From contig DJXF01000120.1 in NCBI GenBank assembly GCA_002449635.1, positions 1 to 33,846 on the forward strand: 33,846 nucleotides of DNA, given 5' to 3'. A program made the position numbers and the translations under genes. Positions within the stretch are counted from its first letter, which is position 1. Each line of letters starts with the position of its first letter. This document shows positions 23,048 through 31,376 of the stretch, piece after piece. This DNA is from Clostridiales bacterium UBA7011. GTDB lineage: Bacteria > Bacillota > Clostridia > Oscillospirales > Butyricicoccaceae. Below the pieces are notes generated by a model. The model saw only the letters and a list, made by a program, of their open reading frames with translations, was not told the origin of the DNA and made no database searches.

Positions 23048-24445
23048 ATGGATCGAAACGAACGTATTTTCCTCTCTTTACTCGGGAATGCCGCGGCAGG
23101 AACCAAAGCTGACCTTCCCGAAGATGCGGCTTCCGCCGATTGGGCGGGCATTTTTCGGCTGGCTTCCCGCCGGCATGTGCTGCCCATGATCGTGGACGCC
23201 GCACATCAAAGCGGCGTTTCCGGTGCGGTTCCGGCGCCTTATGCGGCACAGGCCGCCCGGCTGATGACCGTGCAGACGCAGCAGACCGCGAATTTTCTGG
23301 CATTGTACCGTTTTCTTCACAATCGCGGACTTGCGGTCATGGTGGTCGGCGGGCTGATCTGCCGCGCGCTCTATCCACAGCCGGATCAGCGAATCTCGCA
23401 AGCCGAGCACCTGCTGATTCCTCCCGATCATATCGGACGGGTCCACGAGGCGCTTCTGGAATATGGACTTGAGACAGATACGCCGGAGGCGGAGCTGAGC
23501 CTGCGTCATACGATCTCCTACAGGGCAAGGGACAGCCGGCTCTATCTTGATGTGCACCGGTATCTGTTCCCGCCGGAGGCCGATGCTGACGGCGGATACA
23601 ACCGGTTTTTTCGGAATGTCTGGACCGACTGCCTGACACAAACGGCGGAGGGAGTTCCGGTCATCACCATGCAATATACCGACCATCTGTTTTTCCTCAT
23701 CTGCCGTGCGATGCTGCATTTTCCGGGTGAGTTCGGACTGCGTCAGGTCTGTGATATCTGCCTGTATGCCGGAGCATACGGAGAGCAGATCGACTGGGAG
23801 CGGGTGCTGCGGCAATGCACTGCTGTCAACGCCGTATCTTTCGCAGCAGCCCTGTTCCGCATCGGGCGGGTGCATCTGGGACTTGCCGACATCCCCTCTC
23901 TTCCGGATGCGCTGCTTGCACAGGAACAGGACGAGGCCGCGATGCTGAAGGAGCTTCTGGGCGCCGATCGGGAGCGCTCAGAGGGAAATTCGTACAATAC
24001 GTATGAATATCTGTCCGTTCTGCGGGCGCGAATCGAGGCCGGCGACATCGTAAATCTGCGCATTTCAGGCAGCAGTATGACGCCGTTTCTCTGTCATCGC
24101 CGGGATTGTGTCACGCTTCAGGCGCCTGACGCCGCCCCGCAGAAGGGAGACATCGTTTTTTATCAGCGGGATGACGGAGCTTTTGTTCTGCATCGGATCT
24201 GCAGCGTTCATGGCTCCGGCGGGACAGCGGTCTATGACATCGTGGGGGATGGACAGATGGAGATCGAAACCGGCGTCCGCCGGGATCAGATCTTTGCCGT
24301 GGTCATACGGGCCGTGCGCAAAGGCCGGACGATTGCCCCGGGGGCCTTCTGGTGGTGGTTTTTCCGGACAATCTGGCTTGCACTGCTGCCGATGCGGCCG
24401 TTTCTGAACCGCGTTTATTCTGTCATGCATCGAAACACTGTCTGA
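23048..24445 (+). CDS. Nucleotidyltransferase-5-like protein fused to a SipW-type signal peptidase
   Basis: This is a 465-residue two-domain protein. Residues about 30-300 resemble the NTP_transf_5 family (PF14907 type): VVGGLICRALYP at 99-110, the LDVHRYLF strand at 167-174, and QYTDHLFFLICRAMLHF with RQVCDICLY at 209-240. The expected catalytic Asp-x-Asp is not evident (SQAEHLLI, 117-124). Residues about 335-420 are an S24/S26 peptidase domain: SGSSMTPFL with Ser343, GDIVFYQ, LHRICSV with His382 in place of the bacterial Lys, and DIVGDGQ. This is the Ser/His dyad of SipW- and ER-type signal peptidases. A hydrophobic end (434-453) may anchor it in the membrane. The SD is GGAG. The ABC exporter follows after 13 bp. 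A single gene is certain; its activity is not. Confidence 0.8.
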   Translation: MDRNERIFLSLLGNAAAGTKADLPEDAASADWAGIFRLASRRHVLPMIVDAAHQSGVSGAVPAPYAAQAARLMTVQTQQTANFLALYRFLHNRGLAVMVVGGLICRALYPQPDQRISQAEHLLIPPDHIGRVHEALLEYGLETDTPEAELSLRHTISYRARDSRLYLDVHRYLFPPEADADGGYNRFFRNVWTDCLTQTAEGVPVITMQYTDHLFFLICRAMLHFPGEFGLRQVCDICLYAGAYGEQIDWERVLRQCTAVNAVSFAAALFRIGRVHLGLADIPSLPDALLAQEQDEAAMLKELLGADRERSEGNSYNTYEYLSVLRARIEAGDIVNLRISGSSMTPFLCHRRDCVTLQAPDAAPQKGDIVFYQRDDGAFVLHRICSVHGSGGTAVYDIVGDGQMEIETGVRRDQIFAVVIRAVRKGRTIAPGAFWWWFFRTIWLALLPMRPFLNRVYSVMHRNTV

Positions 24446-24458
24446 TCAGGAGGCTTAT

Positions 24459-26240
24459 ATGGATCAGTTTGAAGAAAAAACTCCTCTGTTTCAGTCGCTG
24501 CATACGCTGCGAACCAGTCTGAGGGACGGAAGTATCCGCGAGATCATCGACGACTGGCGCTGGATCTTTACCTACAGCAAACGCTATAAGGGAGCCATTC
24601 TTTTTTACATTTTTCTGGGTGTGTTCAGCACTTCGTTGGGAATGGTGGCCAGCGTCGCCAGCAAATATGTCATAGATATCATTACAAGCAGACAGACAGA
24701 CAAGCTGGGCCTTCTGATCGCTGTGACAATCGGCAGTGCGGCCTTCAGCCTGACGTTTTCCAGCCTGATCGACCGGCTGTCGACCAAGCTGGGCATTGAC
24801 ATCAACAACGACATTCAGGCGGATATCTTTGATCAGATCATAGATGTCGACTGGAAAGCCATCAACGGCTACAGCAGCGGCGATCTTCTCAACCGATTTA
24901 ACAGCGATGTCGGTACGGTCAGCAGCAATGCCATCAGCTGGCTGCCCTCCATCATCATTGCGATTTATAATTTCATCGTGACGTTCGCTGTCATCTGGCA
25001 TTATAACAGGATCATGGCTCTGCTGGCCTTTGCGAGTGCGCCGGTTATGCTTCTTATGAGCAAGTTCCTGATTACAAAGCAGCGGGACTATGCGAGAAGG
25101 GTAAAAGAGGTCAGCAGCGAAATGACCGGATTTGAGGTCGAAACCTTCTATAATTTCGATACGATCAAGTCGTTTGGCATTACGGAACAGTACGGCAGAA
25201 AGCTGCGCGGCTGGCAGAAGATCTTCCGGAAGATGAGTCTGGACTACAATATGTTCACCATCAAGACGAACATCTTTATGTCAATTCTGGGTCTGATCAT
25301 TCAGTATGCAGCGTTCGGCTATTGCCTGTATCTGCTGTGGAGCAATCAGATTACATACGGAACGATGACACTGTTTCTGGAACAGCGGGGCCGTCTGGCA
25401 AGTGCGTTTAACAGTGTGGTAGGCATTATTCCCGCGTTCCTGACCAGCTCGGTATCCGCACACCGTGTCCGCGAGCTCATCGATCTGCCGCGCGAGCGCC
25501 ATATTCCGGAGAGCAGAGAGCTTGCAGCTCTGGCGAAGGACGGTTTCGAGGTTCGCATGCGGGATGTGAATTTTTCGTACGTGGAGGAGAACCGTGTCAT
25601 CACGGAATCCGCGTTTTATGCGGCGCCGGGCGAGATCGTGGCGCTGGTCGGTCCGTCCGGCGAGGGCAAGACAACGATGATCCGTCTGATGCTCGGTCTG
25701 ATCCGGCCGGATGCCGGCAGTGCGTTTCTCCGCTCGTCCGACGGCAGGGAGACAGAGATGAACGCCGACAGCCGTTTCCTTTTCTCCTATGTGCCGCAGG
25801 GCAATACGATTCTTTCCGGCACCATTGCGGAAAACCTGCGGATGGTCCGTGAGAATGCGACGGATGAGGAAATCGTTGAGGCGCTGAAAACCTCGTGTGC
25901 GTGGGACTTTGTCTCCAAAATGCCGGATACGATCCATACGAAGATCGGCGAGCGCGGCAAAGGCTTCTCCGAAGGACAGGCACAGCGCATCGCGATTGCC
26001 CGCGCGGTTCTGCGTGATGCCCCGATTCTGCTGCTGGATGAGGCAACATCCGCGCTGGATGTAACGACAGAACGTCAGGTGCTGCGCAACATCATTCGGA
26101 AGCACCCCAGTAAAACCATCATTGTAACCACACACCGGCCGACGGTTCTGAACATGTGTCAGCGGGTATATCGCGTCATGCAGACGCATGTGACCGAGCT
26201 GAGCGAGGAAGAGTCCAGCCGCATGGCGATGGATTTCTGA
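24459..26240 (+). CDS. ABC exporter, fused membrane and ATPase domains
   Basis: This 593-residue half transporter has about six membrane helices (about 45-320) and a C-terminal nucleotide-binding domain. Walker A is GPSGEGKTT (398-406), the Q-loop YVPQGNTIL, the signature FSEGQ (503-507, for LSGGQ), Walker B ILLLDEATSALD, and the H-loop TTHRP. It would act as a homodimer. There is no N-terminal peptidase C39 domain; the protease is instead encoded in the preceding gene, 13 bp upstream, with a CAGGAGG SD between. This suggests peptide cleavage and export by the pair. The fold also fits multidrug or lipid exporters, so the substrate is inferred from context only. Confidence 0.9.
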   Translation: MDQFEEKTPLFQSLHTLRTSLRDGSIREIIDDWRWIFTYSKRYKGAILFYIFLGVFSTSLGMVASVASKYVIDIITSRQTDKLGLLIAVTIGSAAFSLTFSSLIDRLSTKLGIDINNDIQADIFDQIIDVDWKAINGYSSGDLLNRFNSDVGTVSSNAISWLPSIIIAIYNFIVTFAVIWHYNRIMALLAFASAPVMLLMSKFLITKQRDYARRVKEVSSEMTGFEVETFYNFDTIKSFGITEQYGRKLRGWQKIFRKMSLDYNMFTIKTNIFMSILGLIIQYAAFGYCLYLLWSNQITYGTMTLFLEQRGRLASAFNSVVGIIPAFLTSSVSAHRVRELIDLPRERHIPESRELAALAKDGFEVRMRDVNFSYVEENRVITESAFYAAPGEIVALVGPSGEGKTTMIRLMLGLIRPDAGSAFLRSSDGRETEMNADSRFLFSYVPQGNTILSGTIAENLRMVRENATDEEIVEALKTSCAWDFVSKMPDTIHTKIGERGKGFSEGQAQRIAIARAVLRDAPILLLDEATSALDVTTERQVLRNIIRKHPSKTIIVTTHRPTVLNMCQRVYRVMQTHVTELSEEESSRMAMDF

Positions 26241-26298
26241 CAGGTATCCCGCCTTTCCGCGCGGGTGTTCCGTGGTTCTTTTATCTGTGCAAAGAAAA

Positions 26299-26346
26299 AC
26301 CTCCTGCCGCAGTTTTTTTGTTCTGCAGCGGGAGGTCTCTTTTTTA
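26299..26346. terminator. Bidirectional terminator at the right edge of the cassette
   Basis: A 14-position stem with one mismatch (26299-26312 with 26323-26336) around a T-rich loop. T-runs follow on both sides (TCTCTTTTTT on plus, TTTTTC on minus). It ends the ABC gene and the convergent glmS. Confidence 0.9.
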
Positions 26347-26403
26347 TGATCCGTTTTCCACGGAGCGGGTCAGCAGTCACGCGATTGCTTTCGTGCCATG
26401 AAA

Positions 26404-28227
26404 TTACTCAACGGTTACCGATTTGGCGAGGTTTCTCGGCTTATCGACATCGCAGCCGCGTGCGATGGCGGTATAGTAAGCGAATATCTGCATCGGAACA
26501 ACGGTCAGGGTGGAGGTAAAGATATCTGCCGTGTCGGGGATGTAGAATACCTGATCGGCAACACCCTCGACATCACGGCTGCCCTCCTTGACGATCGCAA
26601 CGACATACGCGCCGCGCGCCTTGACTTCCTTGACGTTGCTGATGAGCTTTTCATACAGCGCTTCCTGCGTGGCGACGGCGATGACAAGCGTGCCCTCCTC
26701 GATGAGGGAAATTGTACCGTGCTTCAGCTCACCTGCCGCATACGCCTCCGAGTGAATGTAGGAAATTTCTTTGAGCTTGAGCGAGCTTTCGAGCGATGCA
26801 CCGTAGTCAATGCCGCGGCCGATGACGAACACATGGTCCTTTTCCGCATGCTGTCTGGCCAGCGCTTCGAGAGCAGCTTCGTCGGCAAACAGCTGTTCCA
26901 GCTGATCGGGCAGAGCTTCGAGGGCAGTGCGCAGGCGGCTCTCCTCCGCATCGCTGAGAATGCCGCGGATTTTGCCGAATTTGAGTGCAATCAGATAGAG
27001 CACTGCGAGCTGGGTAGTATAGCCCTTGGTCGTCGCAACGGCGATTTCCGGTCCCGCCATGGTGTACAGGACATCATCGCTTTCGCGGGCAATCGAGCTG
27101 CCCACCGCATTGACGATGGACAACACATGCACATCATTTGCGCGCGCCTCGCGCAGCGCGGCGAGTGTGTCCGCGGTTTCGCCCGACTGGCTGATGGCAA
27201 TGCACAGGTCATTGCGGGCGAGAATCGGACGGCGGTAACGGAATTCCGAGGCGAGATCCACCTCGACCGGAATGCGCGTCAGCTCTTCAATGACATATTT
27301 TCCGACAATGCCGGCATGCCATGCGGAGCCGCAGGCGACAATGTGAATCCGGCCGATATTCTTGATCTGCTCGTCGGTCAGACGGAGTTTATCCAGACGG
27401 ATTTCGTTGTCATGGATGCGTGAGCCGATGCAGGTGCGCAGGGCGTTCGGCTGCTCCTTGATTTCCTTCATCATGAAGTAATCATAGCCGCCCTTTTCTG
27501 CCGCGGAAATGTCGTAATTCACCGTGAAAACCTCATGGGAGATCGGCTGGCGGTTGAGATCGAGCAGTTCTACGGACTCCGCCTTGATGACGGCAATTTC
27601 GTTGTCGTTGAGCAGATAATAGCTGCGCGTGTGATCGAGCACTGCGGGAATGTCCGATGCGATGTAATTTTCATGCTCGCCGAGACCGACAATCATCGGG
27701 CTGTCCTTGCGGACGGCGAGAAGCGTGTCGGGATAATCGGTGCACAGAATGCCGAGTGCATAGGAGCCGCGGATCCGGCCGATGACCTCGATCAGTGTGC
27801 CGACCAGATCGCCGTTGTACAGTTTATCAAACAGCTGTGCGACGACCTCTGTGTCCGTCTCCGAGCGGAAGACAACACCCTGCGCTTCCAGCTCTTCCTT
27901 TAACGGGATGTAGTTTTCAATAATGCCGTTGTGTACAACGGTAATGTGTCCGCTCATGCTGGTGTGCGGATGGGAATTGATGTCATTCGGCGCGCCGTGA
28001 GTTGCCCAGCGCGTGTGACCGATACCGAGACAGCCGGGCACGCCGCCGGCAGCATCGACCTTTGCGCGCAGATCGGCAAGGCGGCCCTTCGATTTGACCG
28101 TGCGCACCTTGTCGGAGAATACAGCGATACCGGCTGAGTCATAGCCGCGGTATTCCAGCCTCTGAAGACCTTCCAGCAGGAAGGGCGCCGCCGGCTCATG
28201 TCCGGCATAACCTACGATTCCACACAT
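26404..28227 (-). CDS. glmS: Glutamine--fructose-6-phosphate aminotransferase (isomerizing)
   Basis: This 607-residue enzyme makes glucosamine 6-phosphate from fructose 6-phosphate and glutamine, the entry step to peptidoglycan amino sugars. The N-terminal glutaminase begins MCGIVGYAG, so Cys2 is the nucleophile after Met removal; GIGHTRWATHG follows. Two SIS sugar-isomerase domains occupy the C-terminal half (VACGSAWHAGIVGKY, SQSGETADT, GRGIDYGASLESSLKLKEISYIH), and the C-terminus ends KPRNLAKSVTVE as in the family. GGAGGT lies before the ATG. Expression is controlled by the ribozyme in its leader. Confidence 0.98.
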   Translation of the reverse strand: MCGIVGYAGHEPAAPFLLEGLQRLEYRGYDSAGIAVFSDKVRTVKSKGRLADLRAKVDAAGGVPGCLGIGHTRWATHGAPNDINSHPHTSMSGHITVVHNGIIENYIPLKEELEAQGVVFRSETDTEVVAQLFDKLYNGDLVGTLIEVIGRIRGSYALGILCTDYPDTLLAVRKDSPMIVGLGEHENYIASDIPAVLDHTRSYYLLNDNEIAVIKAESVELLDLNRQPISHEVFTVNYDISAAEKGGYDYFMMKEIKEQPNALRTCIGSRIHDNEIRLDKLRLTDEQIKNIGRIHIVACGSAWHAGIVGKYVIEELTRIPVEVDLASEFRYRRPILARNDLCIAISQSGETADTLAALREARANDVHVLSIVNAVGSSIARESDDVLYTMAGPEIAVATTKGYTTQLAVLYLIALKFGKIRGILSDAEESRLRTALEALPDQLEQLFADEAALEALARQHAEKDHVFVIGRGIDYGASLESSLKLKEISYIHSEAYAAGELKHGTISLIEEGTLVIAVATQEALYEKLISNVKEVKARGAYVVAIVKEGSRDVEGVADQVFYIPDTADIFTSTLTVVPMQIFAYYTAIARGCDVDKPRNLAKSVTVE

Positions 28228-28255
28228 AACAGTTTACCTCCGAGGAATAAATAAA

Positions 28256-28406
28256 GTATGACACCTTTGTGCTTTCTTTGTTCGTACAGTCGCCTGTTCG
28301 GTTTGAAAAAGCACGGTCGCCCGCGTGTCAGACGGGCGGGAAGCATCCGCCGAAAATTCGATCACTTCCACCTCGTCAGCATACCCTGCACGGCAGCTCT
28401 GGCGCT
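28256..28406 (-). ncRNA. glmS ribozyme-riboswitch
   Basis: The minus-strand leader of glmS matches the glmS ribozyme: the cleavage-site start AGCGCCAGAGCTG (28406 leftward), the core TGACGAGGTGGAAG, TCGAATTTTCGGCGGATG, the P3 stem CCCG/CGGG, and the P4 stem GTGCTTT/AAAGCAC. It then closes near GTGTCATAC, about 30 nt before the start codon. It binds glucosamine 6-phosphate, cleaves itself 5' of A28406, and the cut mRNA is degraded. The 3' end is placed by comparison with the family and may be a few bases off. Confidence 0.93.
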
Positions 28407-28487
28407 TGGTTCCGGCCGGCGTTTTTTTCTGCCGGAAAGGTTTCGCCGTGTGCAGCGGCGTTGGGAAAACTTCTCCTATACCGACAT

Positions 28488-28496
28488 ATTATATCA
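28488..28496 (-). promoter_or_regulatory. Extended -10 promoter of glmS
   Basis: Minus strand TGATATAAT with a weak TTTCTA (28511-28516) 17 bp upstream. Transcription would start about 75 nt before the ribozyme cleavage site; that stretch contains a CCGGC/GCCGG hairpin with an A-rich loop (about 28415-28435). Confidence 0.6.
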
Positions 28497-28579
28497 TGGG
28501 AATCGGCAAATAGAAAGGGCAATGATCGCCAATTTCTGCGCTTTTGCGCAAAATTACATGGAAAACATAGACATCATTT

Positions 28580-28619
28580 GTAAATAAAATATGAAGACTG
28601 TAAACAAAATATGAAGACA
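28580..28619 (+). repeat. Two tandem 20-bp direct repeats upstream of the DUF445 promoter
   Basis: The units at 28580-28599 and 28600-28619 share 18 of 20 bases, with the core GTAAAnAAAATATGAAGAC. They end nine bases before the -35 box, on one face of the helix with a two-turn period, as expected of a tandem activator site. This is inferred from position only. Confidence 0.6.
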
Positions 28620-28628
28620 TGCCGTCTA

Positions 28629-28657
28629 TTGACATTTTGTGCACGGCGGTATAGAGT
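28629..28657 (+). promoter_or_regulatory. Promoter of the DUF445 gene
   Basis: TTGACA (28629-28634) with TAGAGT at 28652-28657 after 17 bp (or TATAGA at 28650 after 15 bp). A perfect -35 with a poor -10 fits the idea of regulated use. Confidence 0.5.
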
Positions 28658-28691
28658 GGATACAAACAAAAAACCGAGGAGAACAAAAGAT

Positions 28692-29585
28692 TTGGACGTA
28701 TTAAAAGTGCTCTGGGGACCGGCGATCGGCGCGGTCATCGGCTATTTTACCAATTATATTGCGGTGCGCATGCTGTTTCGTCCGCTGCGGCCGGTGACGC
28801 TGTTCGGGCGGCGGGTGCCGTTCACGCCGGGCATTATCCCGAAGGGGAAACAGCGGCTGGCACGCGCCATCGGCAGCGTTGTCGGGGAAACGCTGCTCAC
28901 AAAGGAGGACCTGCAGCGCACGCTGCTGTCCGATGAAATGAAGAACAGTCTGCGGGAAAGTGTGGACAGCGCCCTTGCAGACCGGTCGGACACCACGCTG
29001 CGCGCTTTGTGCGGCACCGTCATGGAGGAGACCGCGTACGACACCGGACGGGCCGTTCTGCAGGAAAAGCTGACCGATGTGATCGCAGAGCGGCTGTGCG
29101 ATATGCAGCTGGGCGAAACGATTGCGCGGGAGGTGCTTAACGCCGTGCGCGAGCGAACGGCCGGCTCACTGATCGGCATGATGCTGCGGGGCGATGTGCT
29201 GGACAGCTTTGCCGAGCCGATTCGGGACGGCGTGGATGCCTATGTGAACACCAACGCGTACAGCCTTGCCGCGCCGCAGGTCGCGGCGCTGTGGAGTACG
29301 GCGGAGGAAAAGACGGTCGGCGATGTGAATGCGGCGCTCATGGATGCGGACATATCCCTGTCACAGGTTGTGCTGCGGGCATACGAGGCGATGGTGTCCG
29401 CGCGTGCGGCTGATTTGCTCCGCACGATGGATCTCGGGGGCATTGCAGAGGAAAAGGTCAACGCGCTGCCGCCGGAGGAGCTGGAGCAGCTCGTGCTGTC
29501 GGTCATGAAAAAGGAGCTCACTGCCGTTGTCAATCTCGGCGCACTGGTCGGCTTTGTTCTCGGCCTGCTCAATTTGATATTCTGA
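28692..29585 (+). CDS. DUF445-family membrane protein
   Basis: This 297-residue protein has one hydrophobic segment at each end (about 5-25 and 275-296) and a long helical middle. The N-terminal VLWGPAIGAVIGYFTNYIAV, then MLFRP and PFTPGIIPKGK, are the diagnostic DUF445 signature (YheB/YtxH-neighbour type proteins of Firmicutes). Function is unknown; a membrane-organising role has been suggested for relatives. The start is TTG at 28692, with GAGGAGAA eight bases upstream; a longer ATG frame would begin before the promoter. It is followed 82 bp later by the DUF5662 gene with no terminator between. Confidence 0.85.
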   Translation: MDVLKVLWGPAIGAVIGYFTNYIAVRMLFRPLRPVTLFGRRVPFTPGIIPKGKQRLARAIGSVVGETLLTKEDLQRTLLSDEMKNSLRESVDSALADRSDTTLRALCGTVMEETAYDTGRAVLQEKLTDVIAERLCDMQLGETIAREVLNAVRERTAGSLIGMMLRGDVLDSFAEPIRDGVDAYVNTNAYSLAAPQVAALWSTAEEKTVGDVNAALMDADISLSQVVLRAYEAMVSARAADLLRTMDLGGIAEEKVNALPPEELEQLVLSVMKKELTAVVNLGALVGFVLGLLNLIF

Positions 29586-29667
29586 CGCGAACAGAGAACA
29601 CATGCGGCGTGCTGCCGCAAAAACGGGCCGGAGGCGTATTCCGGCGGACAGAAACGGAGGGGAACGC

Positions 29668-30249
29668 ATGAAACCGATCACACTGCACATTCCGGCGCTG
29701 GATGACCCGAACAATCAGCCAAAATGGCTGCGGCACCTGAATACCGTCAATCATCACCGCATGCTGGTCTGCCGGCACTGCTTCCGGTTGGGACTGTACC
29801 GTCAGGGTCTGCTGCACGATTTGTCGAAGTACAGTCCGGTGGAATTTCTCGTCGGTGCGAAATATTATCAGGGCTTTCAGAGCCCGAACAATGCGGAGCG
29901 GATGGACCGCGGCTACAGCAGCGCGTGGCTGCATCACAAGGGCCGAAACAAGCATCATCTGGAGTACTGGCTTGATTATTCCCTTGGCGAGGAAAGCCCG
30001 CTGGCCGGCATGAAGATGCCGGTGGAATACGTCGCAGAAATGTTCTGTGACCGCGTGGCGGCGAGCAAGACCTATCTCGGGGAAAAATATACCGACGGTG
30101 CGCCGCTCGCCTATTATGACAAATCGAAGTCGCACTATCTGATGCATCCCGAGACACGGGCCCTGCTGGAGGATATGCTGCACATGCTCGCGGAGCAGGG
30201 CGAGGAAAAGACGTTTGCCTACATCCGCTATCACATTCTCAAAAAGTAA
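29668..30249 (+). CDS. DUF5662-family protein
   Basis: This 193-residue soluble protein is His-rich: LNTVNHHRMLVCRHCF, LLHDLSKYSP, AWLHHKGRNKHHLEYW and FCDRVAASKTY. The spaced His and Asp residues (HD ... HH ... HH ... D) look like a metal-binding HD-type helical fold, consistent with the DUF5662 family, which has no assigned reaction. The GGAGGGGAAC SD fixes the start at 29668. It is probably transcribed with the DUF445 gene and ends at a strong terminator. Confidence 0.8.
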   Translation: MKPITLHIPALDDPNNQPKWLRHLNTVNHHRMLVCRHCFRLGLYRQGLLHDLSKYSPVEFLVGAKYYQGFQSPNNAERMDRGYSSAWLHHKGRNKHHLEYWLDYSLGEESPLAGMKMPVEYVAEMFCDRVAASKTYLGEKYTDGAPLAYYDKSKSHYLMHPETRALLEDMLHMLAEQGEEKTFAYIRYHILKK

Positions 30250-30262
30250 TCAGACAACAAAA

Positions 30263-30317
30263 CAGCCGCAGGTCAGGAGGGAGAACGATCCCGTGCCGCC
30301 TGCGGCTGATATTTTTT
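30263..30317. terminator. Terminator between DUF5662 and the HAD gene
   Basis: A perfect 10-bp outer stem CAGCCGCAGG/CCTGCGGCTG (30263-30272, 30299-30308) encloses an inner GGGA/TCCC stem. Six T residues follow on the plus strand and TTTTGTT on the minus strand. Confidence 0.85.
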
Positions 30318-30332
30318 GGAAACGATGCCGGT

Positions 30333-31178
30333 TCAGACGTTCTGCAGGACAAAGCGCTCCACGGCCCGGCTGACGCCGTGATTTTCGTTGGATTCGGTGA
30401 CGGCATCCGCCTGTGCACGGATGTGCTGCGGCGCGTTTCCCATTGCAACGCCAAGACCGGCCGCGGAGAGCATGGTGCGGTCGTTGTCGCTGTCGCCGCA
30501 CGCCATGACCTGTTCACGGGAAAGACCGAGATGCTTCGTCAGGTACAGCAGTGCGGAGCCCTTGTCCGTCCCCGCCGCATTGATCTCGATGTTCTTCAGG
30601 CCGCAGAAAACCGACGGTTCGGCCTCGTATTGCGCCGTTCTGCGCAGCTCGGACAGCCATGCGTCGAGCTTGTGCGTGTCACCGTAGACAACCGCCTTGT
30701 AAAGCAGCTGGCCGGACAGTGCGTGCCATTCCTTCCGTGAAGTTACAAACGTGTAGTGGCGGAGATCGAGCGGAATATCCCTGCCGAGAATGCGGGAAAC
30801 CGCACGGAAAAACCCGCGGCACGCGGCGCCGTACCAGACGCAGTCCTCACCGTACAGGCTCGGCTCAACGCCGTGGCGCTCACACAGCTGAAGCAGCTGC
30901 GCGGTGTGCCGTTTAGTCAGCGGATGACGAAAAATCGTCTCGCCGGAGGCCGAGGTGATGCGCGCGCCGTTTTCGGTAATCAGCCAGTCCACGCCGCCTG
31001 CCGCCTCGGCATGGGGCAGCGCGTCGAGAAGGGAGCGTCCGGTTGTGATGGCGACGGACACGCCGGCCTGCCGCGCCCGCTGCAGGGTATCCCGCTCGCG
31101 CGCATGGACGCAGCTGTCGGTGCCCAGCAGGGTGCCGTCCAGATCGAGCCCGATGAGTTGAATGGGAAGCGAAATCAT
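30333..31178 (-). CDS. Cof-type HAD-superfamily hydrolase
   Basis: This 281-residue HAD phosphatase is of the Cof/YidA class. Motif I is LDLDGTLL (nucleophile Asp12, acid/base Asp14), motif II is ITTGRS, motif III has the Lys of KGSALLYL, and motif IV is CGDSDNDRTML. The long insert between motifs II and III is the C2-type cap. The substrate is probably a sugar phosphate or a cofactor phosphate and cannot be named. The start at 31178 has GGAGGACAG upstream; the frame is open for 32 more codons but lacks an SD there. It has its own promoter and shares a terminator with the convergent DUF5662 gene. Confidence 0.92.
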   Translation of the reverse strand: MISLPIQLIGLDLDGTLLGTDSCVHARERDTLQRARQAGVSVAITTGRSLLDALPHAEAAGGVDWLITENGARITSASGETIFRHPLTKRHTAQLLQLCERHGVEPSLYGEDCVWYGAACRGFFRAVSRILGRDIPLDLRHYTFVTSRKEWHALSGQLLYKAVVYGDTHKLDAWLSELRRTAQYEAEPSVFCGLKNIEINAAGTDKGSALLYLTKHLGLSREQVMACGDSDNDRTMLSAAGLGVAMGNAPQHIRAQADAVTESNENHGVSRAVERFVLQNV

Positions 31179-31224
31179 AGTCTGTCCTCCGAAGTGCGGG
31201 AAATGGTCTGTACGATGCGGCTTC

Positions 31225-31253
31225 ATTATACCACGGTGCCTTTTCGTGTGTAA
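31225..31253 (-). promoter_or_regulatory. Promoter of the HAD gene
   Basis: Minus strand: TTACAC (31248-31253), a 17-bp spacer, TATAAT (31225-31230). Confidence 0.6.
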
Positions 31254-31376
31254 AGACGGGCGAATGCGGAACAATTCGGTTTTTTGCCGCAGGCTTTTGT
31301 GAAAATCGGTAGAAATCCGCCGACCGATGCGGTATACTACTTACAGGAATCATCCAAAGCAGGAGGAAAAAACCGT

